A stretch of 64,000 bases of DNA from Aphelenchoides besseyi (Eukaryota > Nematoda > Chromadorea > Rhabditida > Aphelenchoididae): the NCBI GenBank assembly GCA_024699855.1, contig JAMPIQ010000003.1, positions 3,100,001 to 3,164,000 on the forward strand. Reading direction: 5' to 3'. Within the stretch, counting starts at the first letter, position 1. Each line of letters opens with the position of its first letter. A program made the position numbers and the translations under genes. Shown one piece after another: positions 47,165 through 60,920 of the stretch. The notes under the pieces are model-generated. The model searched no databases. It saw nothing but the letters and a program-made list of their open reading frames with translations, and was not told the origin of the DNA.

Positions 47165-47512
47165 ACGAAATTCGACGTGTTTTCAAACTTGGATTTGTGA
47201 GTAACTAGACCATTTAGGTATCCGAACAAAAGGTTGTTTGTTGAAGAGCTCCTTGGTAGAAAGCTTCATAATCGAAATAAAAGAGGTTTTTGAGTTCTCA
47301 TTGAGAACAACTGAATTGAAATCTGTGGTTCTTTTATTTGAACTTATCACAATTCTATGAACATGAAAACGAAGTCTGTGAACATGTTGGCGATTCATGG
47401 ACTGGAATTTTCAACAATGAGACGAATCGTGTTCTGATGGCCAAATTGACTTCCTCGTTTACGCTGCGCGCTTCCGCTCAGAAAGCAAATTGAATTTCTT
47501 GCTCTGAAGTCG

Positions 47513-49275
47513 TAAATCATCCCACTCGTTGTGTTTCATTTCAATTGTCCTTCTTTCACTACCAACAATTTTGCTACTTTCTTCAAACTTGTTTTCGCTT
47601 CTGTTCCAGTTGCAGCAGAGGTTTCACTTAACGTCAGATTCCTTAAACGGCACGTGGATTAGCATATCGGTGCGTATCGAATTGCGCTGTTTTGGAGCGG
47701 AAGTTTCGTGCAAATCGTACGTTTAGTCGAAACTTTCTAATTTCCATTCTCTTTTGTTCGTAACTTCCGATGTGCTTTTACGTCGAATACCAAGAACTTG
47801 TCCTTGGAACTTCGCTCATATCGAAGGTTCTGACTGCTCATTTAACATGAAGCCGCTGTCCCGTCGGTCATGTTGGCAACCGAACGGTTTTAATGACGAA
47901 AAGCGTGTGAAGTTGAGTATTAATGCCGATTCTCGTGTCGGACCCCGAACAGTCCTCGGGTTTTAGACAAATTAACTCAATTTAATTCCGCGACATTTCT
48001 GATGAACGCTGTGAATTGCAAATGACCGCGGACAAAAGTTTTCGTCTGTGAATTTCTGTTGACATTCGACATTTGTTTGTTCATTTGACTTCTTTCAGGC
48101 AACAAACCACTTGTCCTCGTATTCTCATGAGATATCTTTGGTTTTTGAACTCGTCAACCATTGAGCATTCTAATTGAAGATGAGTGTAACAGCCTCGAAG
48201 CCGTCGCATATTCAAATGATCCCAACCAATGTCCGAAACTCAATTAAACGTAAGCGCTATAAAGAGCTTTTGTTGCAACGAACTTTACGACGCTGAAAAG
48301 AGAATTCGTAACCAGTGGAATGACAAAACAAAAAGCACTTCCGTTTCCTTTATCCAAAATGTCATTTGCAGCAACAACCTCGTTCTTTTGCCCTTAGGCT
48401 TCTGACTGACAACTACAAAACGTTTGGAATTACAAAGATCGAAGATCCTTTCGTGTCGATCGAAGGTTCTGACAATCGTGGATTAAGCATCATGTCTCCA
48501 TTTCCGCTTTGGTTCGTGCCATAAGCTCGTAAGAACGGAGCTTTTTCACTCCTTCCGCCCCTACACATTTATGGCTTCTAGGCGTCGTGCATTCTAACGA
48601 ATTTCGATTATTGGTCTCCTTCACAAGTGATGACGTTCGATCTTCTGATCCGCTAATTCGTCTGAATTTCAAGCTTCAAAGTCTTCCGTCGAAGACGTTC
48701 GGAAGTTCAAGAGACTAAAAGCGTGGAAAATAAGCGGCGCAAAAAAAAAACAAAAAGAAAACGTCCGTCTCGACGTTCTTCTTTTTTTGTATTGACACTT
48801 TCTGTTATTGCGCATTTTTACCGTAGAAATGTTCAATTCATCTTTCGGTCAACTTCTTCGCCACGAGATTTTTGAGCGTTCGCTTTTTCGTTTCGAACAT
48901 CGAGATCACGTTGGGAAACTTGAGATTTTCTGAATCGTAATCACTGCGCAGTTTTCATTCGAATCCCAACTGACGAGGCGCATCGATTTCTCAAACGCCA
49001 CGACCCCCAAAACGCCATTCGAAAAAATGCGGGAATCCGTGGACGTTGAAGCCGCACAGGCAGAACGGCCGCGCTTTTTGTTTGCATTTTCCATTTACGC
49101 CACTCTATAATCTATGCGTCAATTTCGAGGGTCATCATGGAGATTGGCAGCCGCGAATATTTGAGTCGTTGAGATCCTTTGCTTTGTATCGGTTACCCTT
49201 TTGCACTCTTCGTGTAGACGACTTATTACCAAGAAGTTTATTTCAGACAACGACTTTAATACACTCAATGCACAG
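47513..49275. other. Unresolved region, no confident gene
   Basis: Isolated exon-like frames (for example LQQRFHLTSDSLNGTWISIS after a TTCCAG at about 47610) could not be chained. The A-rich then T-rich stretch at 48739-48795 can pair through CGTC...GACG. Nothing here is assigned. Confidence 0.35.
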
Positions 49276-50681
49276 ATGTACATTTTGGGTTGGTGTTGCA
49301 AAACAATCATTGCGATCATGTTGCTTCCAATGATTGTACAGACGGTTATGAGTGCCGATGAACCGGCCGATATGATCAGTGATCCATGTCATTTCCCGGC
49401 GCCTCATTTCGCAAACTTCAAAGCTCATTGTCAACTTCAGTATCATCGTAATGAGTCAAACGGTTATTTTCAAATCCTATGCGTTTTTAGGTGTTGGTTT
49501 TGTTTGCGATCCAATGGCTGTGTTGAGTAGAACGGAGGCGGAGTTGTTGAACAGACGTTTTTCGAAGTTCGGATTAAACGGATGTGTTGACTGCGACACA
49601 TCACCAAGAACTTCTTATTGTGTCGCAAAAAAAGCATCAAACTATCGAATTAGCATAATTATTGTTCCTTATGCCAACGTACAACGGTAACTCCAGCACA
49701 CCAGCACACAATTGACCACAAGTTTAGAATCGAATCGTGTGTTGGTGGCCGTTTTGGTTATTCACGAATGGCTCCACGCGATGCTGCTCGAGAGTTTGCA
49801 GCGGCTGTCACCCAAAACTGGAGCCAATCCGGTTGTTCGGTCGATCTAACAATCCTCTACCTCGGAACATTACATAGCTCAGTTCAATTGGCACAACCGG
49901 GGCCATTCGTCGTTCGAATGTTTACGTGAGTTTATTTCAAATTCACCGTATTTTTGCTGAGAGAAATTCAATCCGTGACCTTTCGAATTTCTTCTTGTTC
50001 CCGAATCTCCACGGATAAGTATGAATTTCAAAACGTAATCCGCACGGATTGAATTTCTTGACTTCCGTGTTGTAATCATGAGCTAAAAATAGCCTTCAGC
50101 AGTTTAAGATTTCACATTCCAGAAACCGATTGATCGAGTTCTCTCATCTGGGAACTGTCGAAATAGTGAACGAAGATGCCCGACCGTTCGATGTTTTGTA
50201 TTCGGTTCTGAATCAAAGCCTCTCAGATGCGCGAATTGACGAACGTTTTGCCAACGAACAAGAAGCATTTCAACCGAAGAACAATCATTTTGGCGGTGTT
50301 CCCACTTGGGCATTTCAACTCTGTGCTCTGCTTCTGCTTTTGGTTGCTATCACCGCGTATATCGGTCGATGTGTAACCAAACGCTTCGATCTAAGAGCAC
50401 AAGTAAAACCAGCGAAGTTGACGTCTTTATCACCCAAATTTCAGCAGAAAAAATTCAACTCTAATCGATCAAATGCTCACAACGCGAATTCAAGTGGATT
50501 AACGGCAACCGGAAGCAGCAGTTTGCTGAACGGTGGAACCGGCGGCTCGAGTGCTCCAACAACGTTGATGGGAAATATGGCACTTCAGAGCACAAAAAGT
50601 TCAATGATGTTCCGTCAATTCTCGAACAACAATGCCAAGAAACAAAAAGCACGAGCAGCAGCAAGTCTCCAGCAAATTTAA
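49276..50681 (+). CDS. MOLO-1-like TPM-domain membrane protein
   Basis: Exons 49276-49447, 49491-49686, 49728-49925 and 50123-50681 join in phase. The signal peptide is MYILGWCCKTIIAIMLLPMI. The TPM-type ectodomain has CHFPAPHFANFKAHC, VGFVCDPMAVLSRTEAELLN, a Cys-rich turn, APRDAAREFAAAVTQNWSQS, GCSVDLTILYLGT and VQLAQPGPFVVRMFT. A single TM (WAFQLCALLLLLVAITAYIG) precedes a long S/N/G-rich tail. In C. elegans MOLO-1 is an auxiliary subunit that raises levamisole-receptor activity, so a neuromuscular receptor partner is likely here. The third intron (197 nt) is long for this window. Confidence 0.82.
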
Positions 50682-51484
50682 GTGCAACGATTTTCGACAC
50701 AAATCTTATCGATCGATAACTCGGGTCTTGTTTTGACGATATTTTTAAGTACAAACACTAAAACGGTTGCTTTAATAAACGATTTGTTAGGTCCATTTCT
50801 GTTGTTTTTCTTCGAATGAAACGATAAGCCAATAAGTGACATAAGAATTTTGTTCGAGAAGACCATAAAAGTGATTTCATGGTTGTATTCACCTGCGTCG
50901 GCAAGTGGGATACGCGCTTCGTGTGGCGAGATTCATCCACAATCCTACTGAATCGTCGGATAACACAAAAATCTGACCCACTTTGTCGATGACAGCAATT
51001 GAGCTTATGCGGGCGCAAACTCGTCGTCGATCGTTACACCTGCAATAGTATTGAGATGAATTCGATTTCTGTTTGAGTTATTTCGAGTATACAAGTTGCG
51101 GTTAGACGAAGTATTATCTCAATACGATAAGACATCTGCGCAAAAATTGTTGCTCAATTCGAGCAACTTAATGAGTGCAATAACGACGATCTTGGTGCGT
51201 TCTTGAAGTCGTTGTGTTCTTTGTCGGTATTCGCGCGTCATTGTCGGCGATCTTCCCATTCACGGTAATCAGTTCGACTATCTGATTGACCTGCTTACTC
51301 GCGTCGCTCATCTATCAATTTGACCTCCAAGGAAGATCGCCGTCATCTTTCGCGCTGACGATCAACCGCGAGAAGTTCAGTTTTTGAGTTCATTCGACAT
51401 CGTGCTTCTTTTTTAACCGTGTAACATTTCCGAGTTTATTCGGATATCAATACAATCTAAAGTCGCTTCAGGTCGTCTCCACTC
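50682..51484. other. Intergenic, no gene supported
   Basis: About 0.8 kb between the MOLO-1-like stop and the next gene. Probably 3' UTR plus promoter. A minus-strand frame at 50758-51018 lacks coding features. Confidence 0.4.
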
Positions 51485-52489
51485 ATGATGCGTGTTCTGG
51501 GACTTGTTCTCTTGGTTTGTGCAGTTTTTGCCAATGCTCAACTCAAAAACCCGGTTCGTGGAGTTCACTGCAGCAAAAACCAGGTACATGCTTTGATTGA
51601 GCATACATTAATCGCTGTTCTTGTAGGCTGTTAACAAAGTTACGGTTTATGAAGACGGAGCAATTGAAGCAGAATGCGGTCCAATTCCATGTGGTTCAAG
51701 TGGCGCTCAATGTATCGACGACATGGCTCATTGCAAACCGGAAAGCGACATTTACAGTGGAATGCGATGGGCGAAGAATGGAAAAAGGTTAGAGCAAAAA
51801 TGAGGATACAAAACAGTCTCAATGTTTCAGCCTTCTGCTCCGCTGTTGCACATACAAATTCCCGTCAAAAACGTAAATTAAAATCTTTTGTTTTTGCTTT
51901 AACTGAAGTTTTTAGTTACATTGGAACCGATTTAGTTCCATTGGGATGTAAGTTTGCTTGTTGAGTTATTAATGATTGCCAAATTAGCTTACTACACTGG
52001 TGGATTGGTTGCCCGAAAAGACATGTACGCCAATGCGGGACCTGAATACGATTTGGTTGCCAATATTCGCATGGAACAGTACGTCTCGTAAAACAGAAAG
52101 TCTCAACTTCGCGTTATTGCAGAGGTGGACTACGTGTTTGGGTTTATCGCATTTTGTGTCCAAATGCAACGGAAACTGAACAACTCGAACACACGCCCAG
52201 TCGTTTTGTGTACGTTACAAAACAAAAAGATTTTTATTCAATTTCAATTTAGCGAAGAAGATAAATCGCAAGCAATGGAAGCACATCGACAACATTTGTT
52301 GAGGTGATTGACATCTTAAATCCATCGAAAAGAAATCATTTCAGACAAATTGCCGAACAACAACAACCCGTCGAAGTTGCTCCAAGCGTCGACGAAGAGC
52401 CACTTCAAGAGCCCGTTAATCCGCTTCAATATCGTCCACCGGCACGTCGACGTGATTCGCCATTGGCCGCTTCACAACGAGTTCTTTAA
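51485..52489 (+). CDS. Secreted Cys-rich nematode protein
   Basis: Seven exons give about 235 residues: signal peptide MMRVLGLVLLVCAVFANAQ, VRGVHCSKNQ, VYEDGAIEAECGPIPCGSSG, AQCIDDMAHC, SGMRWAKNGKSLLLRCCTYK, TYIGTDLVPLGSYYTGGLVA, RMEQGGLRVWVYRILCPNAT, and a Q/P/E-rich tail ending ASQRVL. Eight cysteines in the globular part point to disulphides. The opening resembles the Cys pattern of nematode hedgehog-related N-domains, but I cannot confirm that by eye. Extracellular or cuticle-facing role inferred. The next gene starts 377 bp downstream on the same strand. Confidence 0.75.
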
Positions 52490-52865
52490 ATCCAATTTCC
52501 TCCCGTTCACTTTTATGGTCTCTACCACTAAATCCAAAGTCATAACAACTAAGCAGAGATTAACTCTCTGTTCCCCATACGATTATTGTCTCCTAATTAA
52601 TAAATCTTCCAATCAAATGTTCACAAGAAAGCAAAGTAGAAGCCGCAGAACTGCGTCCACGAGACTGCAATTGCGGTCCACCAAACAAACTCCCATGTTC
52701 TCGTGTGCAATAAAACGGACGACGTGGAATAGCGGCGGTGAAAAAAGACGTTTGATTTTAAGTTCATTTGCTTCCCAAACCGCCGGCGGCTTTGCGATTT
52801 CCGCTCGCAGCTTCATATCGATTGCAATCGTTAAATTTATTTTCTAATCAAAATTTCTTCTCAAA

Positions 52866-55800
52866 ATGCCTCCGGACGATCTAAGCAACGAAGGACCATT
52901 GACGGCAAGTAGTTCGACTTTGCTCATGGAACAACCAGATCGTGTTAAACAGCTGGAGGTACGTAGTGATTTTGTTCCATCTCATCGTCGTATTCTCAGA
53001 CTGAAAACGCTGAACTGCGGCACGAACTGAAAATTGTGAGCACAAAGAAAGCAGAACTCGAAGACCAGCTCATCGATTTGAGAGCTCAGCTAATTGAAAG
53101 ACGACAATCCGAGCAGGTAGTTTTTCCATTTAATTTTCTTCCACTTGTGTGTCTTAAGGAGCTTCAAAATCAACTAAAAACGTTGAGTGAATTCGCAATC
53201 ACCAATGGATCGCATCAGAAGACCGTCGATTTGCAACGTATGTACGATCAGATGGTCTACAAGGACGGGCGAATTGTGGAGTTGAACAACACGATCATGG
53301 AGAAGGAACGAATGATAATGGATCTTCAAGAAATGTGCAGAGAACAAGGACAAGTGGCACAAGCCAAATCTTTGGCCGTTCAAATCGTCAATCGACGTCT
53401 GAAAGACATTGATTCGCGAAAATTCCAAGACGCATCAACGGAAACTGATTCAACATTCCAAAACAAAAAGCAACTAACGAATGGAACAACAAAACGCGAA
53501 AACTCTCCGGGACGTGCGATTCCTCAATTGAAAATCAACGGAAATGGCAATGGATCTCCACCACCCGATCCATCCGAAGAGCAATCGTCATACACGACCG
53601 AGACTGCCGCCTATCCCGATGAAATGGAGATGGATCGAGAATGGAGTGGTAGTAAGTTAGTTTTTCGATTTGATTTTGTTATCATTCAGGTCCTCATGGT
53701 CCGTCAACTTCGAAACTTGTTAGGAAACATCGCAAACGTGTGACTTTCGATTTGAATGCTCGAAAATCGGAGTTAAGCGGCGAGTTGTCCAAAGTCAAAC
53801 AGGAGATCGACGACGGACAGAATGTCGAAGCTCAAAGTTTGGCTCAAGCAGTTGTTGATCTGAGCAACGAAAACGATCAGTTGCGACGTACAATTGCCGA
53901 AATGGAACGAGCGTTGTCATCGTCGGAAGGTGGACACAAAATCGCTGAGGTTGGTTAACGTGTTGAATAGAAATATTGAGTTTGTTTAGTTGGAAGAAGA
54001 AGCCGAACAAGCTCGAAAGGAAGGCAAGAATCAAGCTCTGAAGGCTCGTGCTGCTGCTCAAGCACGAATCAAAGAGTTAGAAATGAAGTTGTTTGAATTG
54101 AGGGTTAGCTCGTCGAAAGAGGTACGTAAAGTAGTTTGTTTATGTTTTTAATTTTAAATTCAGATTGAGAATCTCAAAGCGGCGACTGAAGTTCTGAAGT
54201 CGAGTCGTGAATGGTCGTTGATGGAGAATTCACGTCTGTTGGAACAAATTGCCACCGGAAAGTGAGTATTAAAGACTGTACACAGACGATTCAAACTATT
54301 CAGAACGAAAATGGAAGATTTACGCGGTGAATTGGATTCAAGTCTTGAAGCTACCACTTACTTCCGACAGAAACTGGAGAGCGAACAACGTCGAAACGAA
54401 AATCTAAACATCGAACTTCGTGCTGCAAATCGCAGAGCTCAACAGTTCGGCGAAGAGCGTGAGTTTTTGCAAAGTGAAATTGCGAGGTTGAAAGGTACAA
54501 TTGACTTCATGGGATTTTGATCAGAATCGATTTCAGAAGCCATTGCGGCACAAGACGAGTTTGTTAGTCTACTCGAAGGCGATTTGATTGTGTACGAAGC
54601 TCATGTCGGAATACTTCGAGAATCTTTGGGCGCTTCGAAAAAGGAAGACCGTCAAGTGATTCGATCAAAAGCGTTTGCAGCAAAATTGAACGCTTTGCAA
54701 GTCGAGAATCAACAGATTGCTAAAAGAAACAACGGTAATCGGATACAAATTAAGTAAACTTACTGCCATTGTTTTAAGACGAGAGGCTTCGAACGAAAGC
54801 GCTAAATGTGAAGATTCGTCAGTTGGAACAAGAAAGAGATGAGTTGTTGCTGAGGTTGTCGCAGTATGAAGGAAATAACACTCACGACGTTGGAGAATCG
54901 TTGATTAGTACCGATGACGAGCTGATGAACGATACGAAACCAACATTCGATGAACAAGCGGCTTTGATGGTTGAAAGCACGGTCTCTGAACCGATTCTTC
55001 CGTCGGGTAACCATTTCTATGAAGACCAACAACTTGGACAAACAACTTTGGAAGTCCAACTAACTTCTGCTTTTGAGCCTCTACCTCAACTTTCAAGTCA
55101 ATCGACTTTGCCAACGGTTGTTGACGCAAATAGCACAACCGCCGAAAGTGCAAATGTCGACCAAACCGAAGAATTGGAACGTATCTTCGAACAAAGAACT
55201 GAAGCAATTGCTGTTCTGAATCACTTTATGCAAAGCATTTGCGAACATTTGTACGCTCATGGTCAATCAACTCTCGCTGATCAAATGGAAACCGATTTAC
55301 GAACATATCAACAATCTCCCGATCTGGTAATATAAATACTTAAACGTAACGATAATCGTGTATTTTCAGGAATTGATTGTTGTCGTAAATCAGGTTCGTC
55401 GTTTCGTAGATCAAGTTATCGAATCGTTGGTCTACGATGTTTCAACTTTGCGTGTTGAAAAAGCGGCTATTCGTGATCAATACGAGTTGGTTCGACATAC
55501 GTTGGCAGAAGCAGAAGATGTTCGACGAAACGTTGAGAACGCGCAGCAACAGGTTAGTTTCGTTTATATATGGTGCAGTTTATTGTGGTTGTTGGGTGGT
55601 TTTCGTTTTTTGGCCCGCATTTTACCCTTGTGCTTACGTTTTACATTACAAGTGGCTTTCTGCTTTCAATTTCTGCAAACTCCAATTTGAAAACTCAAAA
55701 ACTGACTGTTGCGTCGTAACGTTGTGAATGTCAAGTTCTTTTGTTGTCGTTTTGCTTGGCTTCTCCCAAGGAATAGCGCCCATTTGTAGATGGCGGCTGA

Positions 55801-58800
55801 TAAGCTTAGGCTTGAAACCGATTGGCTTCGCGTCAAGAACACCTTGCTTCTTCAGAGGTCTTCTGTACAGTCGAATCAAATGGTCGATTCCGAGTCCCAG
55901 GAGCTGGAGAGCGACGAGACGATGGTCCAACTTCAAGATGCGCGAGAAGCAAAACAACGATTGGAAGCTCGAATCGATGAAATGGACAAGCGGGTAAGTT
56001 AACATCACTCCGACGACTTTTAAACGAAAACTCAGGTGCTGGAAATGATGGTCGAACGCGGTCAATTTGAGCAGAAAATCGCACAAATTCAGGTAGAAGA
56101 TGACGTTAACTTCGACTTATTGTTTTCATTTTCAGAGCGTGAATTCACAGATTGCAAATGAACATGCACGTGCGACTGCTCAACTTAGCGATTCGCAACG
56201 CCAAAACGTTCAGTTGGAAACGATTGCCGATCAATTGCGCTCAGAAATCGATCGACTTCGCGTTGAAGCTGAAGTTTCGCGAAATTGTTTGGAGGATTTG
56301 CGAAACAATGCGAATTGGCGTCAATCAACTTCTCAAGAACAAGCTCCAGTTGTTCTTCGACCCCAACCTCAAGTTGCTGCTGCCATAACTCAATCGGTTC
56401 ATCAAACGGCTCAACAAGTTCAAGTCCAACCATTGCAATCACAAGCTCAACCACCTCAACAGCATATCGTCTTACAACCGGCCAATTCTTCGGCCTTTGT
56501 TCCTGTGGAACGTACGGTAGACGCGACAGCACGCAAAACCGTTCAAATGAATGCAAACGTCACGATGGAAATGCCATTAGATGAGCAACAACCCGGTCCT
56601 TCACATCGCCAATCACCAACAGTTGATCCTCAACAACTCAATTCATCAGTTCTCTCTGATGTCGACGATGCCGCAGTTCTCGGTGAAATGGCCCGTTCCA
56701 GTCAGCAAGTGGCCGAATATCTTCGACTCAAATCCGCTCGTATTGCAAATGATTCAAATAGTCGACCACACCGACCACATTTAGACTACGAATCGTCAAC
56801 AACTGCGAGTCAAACCGACCACGTAATTCACCAGCACGCAGATGTTCAGGCAACAGACTTTTACAACGAGGAGCAATTGGAAAACTTGGAAACTCAAATT
56901 CACCAGCGAGATTTGGACATATACTCACTGATTGCTCAACGTGACAATTTGTTGCAACAAATTAACGATCTCAACATTCGACTCACTCAATCGGAAAACG
57001 AAAGAGCTCAATTTGGTAAATAAAACTTTTGTCAATTATCTTGTAATATTTCAGCCATTCAAGCACAGCAACGTTCAATCGAATCAGAAGAATACTCAGC
57101 TACTGCCGACGAATTTCAAGGAATGATTGCCAAGTTGCAATCTGAACGCGAAGCTTTGGAAGATTCTCTGCGTCATTACATGGAGCGAGAACAACAACTT
57201 CGCCAATACGTTGATCAATTGGAAAATGAAAGAACGGAGTTGGAAACACAAACTATTAAAGCAACTGCTGATGAAGCAGCGAAGATCACGGAGCTGATTG
57301 TTGAACGAAACTCTTTGACTCAACAACTAAATCACATGCAATTGAGAATCGATGAACTTCGAGTGGAACACGAACGACCAGTTCAATCATCGACACCAAA
57401 CTTTTCGTTGAATGTCGATTTTGGTTTGTTTATTTCAACAAGGAAAAGCTAAAAGAATATTTTTAGCTCAGCAGTTTGATCACATCGTACCGTCTAATGA
57501 AGCTCATGCACAAACGGAATTTGAAGAGTCACCCGCTATTCAAACCGTGAGTCAACAACAACAATGGACACAACCGATTGATGTCGAACAAGCGGCTCAG
57601 CAACAAACCGCTCAATTGGCCAACATGTCTCGAGTTGTCAATGAACAGAAAGCCATCTTGCGTTCATGTATCGAAGAAAGTAATCAAATGGAAATTGCAA
57701 TGAACACTGGAGTTGAAAGCTTGGTCTCATTGAATGTCGAGTTAGAAAACTGCGCCGAAGCAATTCGAGCTCAAGTTCACGCGTTGAGTCAACAAATCGC
57801 ACGAGAACTGTCGGAACAACGAGAGTTGGTTGCTCGTTTGGATTCGAATCGTGATGTTTCCAACGAAGAATTGACGGCTTTGCGAACTGAGTTAGCAGAA
57901 GCAAAGAACGAAAACGAGTTGAATTTACGTCGAATCTCCGATCTTGAAGAAGCACATCGAACGCTGCAACAAACATACGAAGAACTAACTGAACGTTATG
58001 CCGCTTTGCAAACGGCTTTCGAAGAGTTGCGTTTGATGATGAATGCAAAAGCAGAAACTGCGGAAACGTCGACCGAAACGAAACTTGACGGCGAAACAGT
58101 TGAAAGAATGTTCGCATTAACAGCCACAATTGAGGTAGAACGTTTAGTTTTCAATGCGTTTCAAACAACAATTTCAGGAAATGTCAATCTCAACGGCCAC
58201 AGCTCGCAATGAACTACAGAGTTATCGAGAACGTTTGCAAAGACTTCAAATCCTAATGGCCACTGAGCTTTCACATACACACGAGAAGTTAGCCGAATTG
58301 AAAACGGACGAGATCTCTGCGTTAAAATCGTCGGTGGTTGCGAGCATTGGAGAGTTTAAGACCTATCTTCTGCACTCGTTTGGTCAATTGCAACAAGCAC
58401 TTGAAACCAATGAAACAGCCGACAATTCGATGCCATCAACTGTTCTTGCCGATGAAACGATGCGAAGAGAACTGGAAAACACGGAAAGAATCTCTCGAGC
58501 TTTGATTCTCTGTGAACAAATTTGTCGGGACATTGAAGAGGTAATAGAAAACCAAGCATTTCACTTAGTGTTGTTAAATTTAGGATTCTCGAAACGCAAA
58601 TGAACAAATCGAAACGAGTGAATGTTTGGAATCAATGCTCAAACGAATTCACAATCATTGGAATCAAAAGCAATTGGAGTTAGCAGAAAATGTACGTGCA
58701 CTACAAGAACAACGACATCTTTCCGAAGTGTTGGAAGGTCGACTGAACGAAGCCGAAGCCCAATTGACTTTCCTACAAAATCGTCACGTCGGAGAAGTAT

Positions 58801-59815
58801 CAGATGGTGAGTTGTGTGCTTTTGTCGTGTCCAAATGTGTAATTGCTTTTCGACTATGAGGTCAATAGTAGATTGTATGCTCAAGCGAATTCAATATACA
58901 TAACTTTTGCTTACCACCAAAACTATTGAATTCACTGCCTCATTAAAAAGTGACCAGTTGAATAAAATTCAACCGGCAGTTCTGTTCGTCGCAGTCTTGG
59001 CATTGCTTCCAGGCCGCACATCTACGTCTTCTAACAGCCAAACTAATTGCAACCGTTCAACTCAGCCCAATCTCCATTTAGCCATACTTGCTGCTCGACT
59101 CACATCCAAACAAGCCGACAACGACGCACTCTTCCGTTGCAATTCTGAATTGGCACATGTCAACGTTACTCTTCATTCTCAAGTGGAACAACTTCAAACA
59201 ACCGTGCAGCGAGTTAGCGACGAACTTCAGTCTCTGTCTTCCGGTTCTCGTCATTCGAGTATCAGCGCGTTGGCTAAACCTGCCGAATCACCGACGGAAT
59301 CAAGAAGCCGACACGAATCCGAAGAAACTGCGAATACTCGACCATTGATTCCAGAAACTCCAACAGCAAACATTTTGGTTAATGCAGCCTTGGAACGAAT
59401 CGACGAACAACCGACCATCTTAACAACTATCGCAATTCAAAGTACATCAAAAGCAACTGCAAAAGTGAAAACAGTTAAATCCCGAAAAGTCAAATCGACT
59501 GCAACTCCGGAAAAAAAGAAAGTTGAGCCGAAGATCGAAGAACCGTCAGTATCGACTTCTGCTGTTGATGATTCGTGGGCTTGGGGTGAAGACGAGCCAT
59601 CGACTCTATCTGTAATCCCTTCTAAACCCTCGGCTACGCCATCAAAATTGAAGCCACAGAAACCCGTTTCTCCAGCTTCACATAAACAAACAGTAGAAGA
59701 AACGTCGACAGTCGATAATGCTGCTGATGCATGGGCTTGGAATGAAAACGAAGAGGATGAGAAGCCAATTGACGATGTCAAAGATGATGAAGATGGAAAT
59801 TGGGAAGATTGGTAA
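52866..59815 (+). CDS. Very long coiled-coil protein with acidic-tryptophan C-terminus (golgin-like)
   Basis: About 20 exons, close to 2,000 residues. It starts MPPDDLSNEGPLTASSSTLL and runs almost wholly as heptad-rich coiled coil (for example RVKQLETENAELRHELK, LEEEAEQARKEGKNQALKAR, LQQTYEELTERYAALQTAFE). A Q/P-rich hinge around 56320-56600 breaks it. The last 90 residues are acidic and carry DDSWAWGEDE, DAWAWNENEEDE and a terminal GNWEDW. No GRIP or GRAB domain was seen. Tryptophans in an acidic context are the known ligand type of the coatomer delta subunit, and golgins use tryptophans to catch vesicles, so a Golgi or ER tether is my best inference. The junction near 58805-58975 has alternative acceptors. 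Confidence 0.75.
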
Positions 59816-60224
59816 ACACATAAGTTGTAAGTCGCATTCGTATTTTATATAATGTACCCTGTGATCGGTTTTATTACGCAATTTCTTGTCAAAATTTTGG
59901 GCTCAAATCAAAACATTTCCGAATTACCAAATTGATAGTGGACTCTAGTGCTTATTTATTTTTATTCTGAGCTTCATGTACTTTTATAATAGGTTCTTTG
60001 TCTTTGGGGGATTAATAGTCATTTCAATGCGTGTATTCAGTTAAATGTAATAAATAAACTCTGTCCTATGTCACTCGTTGTCAACTGAAGCATAGAACGA
60101 TGAAATTATTTGACAGCTATATTGCATGTTGAATTTGCATAAACAAAATGTTACATTCAATCTTACAAGGCTCATTCCGTGTCCATTAGTCGGCATTAAG
60201 TGATCGGTTGGAAGTGACGAAAAA
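59816..60224. other. 3' UTR and intergenic
   Basis: Contains AATAAATAAA-like signals near 60048 and no coding frame. Serves as 3' flank of the coiled-coil gene and promoter of the next gene. Confidence 0.4.
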
Positions 60225-60920
60225 ATGAGTTCTCCGCGTCGTCGATCGTGAGTTTCGGGTTTTCTATTCGAAGATTTCTTAAATTCAGTAGTCCAAACAG
60301 CAATTCGATTCGTCGTGCAAACGATAGCTGTCTACGCAGTTTCAGTTCGGAAAGTGGATCTCAGTTCGCCGAAATTTGCTATTGGCCGTCGGTTATGGTG
60401 GTTTTAACCGGTGGATTGGCGAATTTGGTTTTCTCGTGTATTGGCGGCTTTGTGGGCTCCATTTTGGCGTTAATTCTTTCGACAATTTTCTTCGAATGGA
60501 TCGATTTGCACAGCGAAAAGTTAACGCGTCGTGAGGTTAGTTCCGAATTACCATTCTATCATTTGTTTTCGATTTAGCACCCTTTCTTTGATGAAGTGAA
60601 CATCCTTGGAACGTCGGAAGCTTTTGAATTTAATCTAAGCCCCGTTATTGAAGACACAACTCCAGGCGTTCCAGGCGCCTGTTGTGGTCCCTATCCGAAA
60701 CCACAAGGTCTGATCGCTTCGCTTTTTCGCAACGAAAAAGAAGAGGATATGCAAAATGTAAGGAGTCGAAATCCGTGGCTTAGCTTATGAAACGGTTTAG
60801 TTTTATCGCACGAATTATGGTGGTATGTACACAATAGCTAAAAAAGCACAAGAAGAACAGAAAGATGGGCCTGCTGGTGGTTCAACGGAAACCGAAAAGA
60901 ACAAACCGAAACGAAGTTGA
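60225..60920 (+). CDS. Unknown two-helix membrane protein
   Basis: Four exons give about 185 residues. N-terminal Ser/Arg-rich cytosolic part (MSSPRRRSSPNSNSIRRAND), then a hydrophobic hairpin (VMVVLTGGLANLVFSCIGGF and FVGSILALILSTIFFEWIDL). A conserved-looking tail follows with CCGPYPKPQGLIASLF and TNYGGMYTIAKKAQEEQ, ending KNKPKRS. The C-terminal K/R and the hairpin could suit an ER-shaping or ER-retained protein, which is inference only. AATAAA lies shortly after the stop (about 60952). Confidence 0.65.

Noticed and set aside
48739..48795. A-rich/T-rich foldback as a possible functional RNA or SINE end
   Set aside because: Pairing is mostly A-T homopolymer with only a four-base GC core; no promoter boxes seen.
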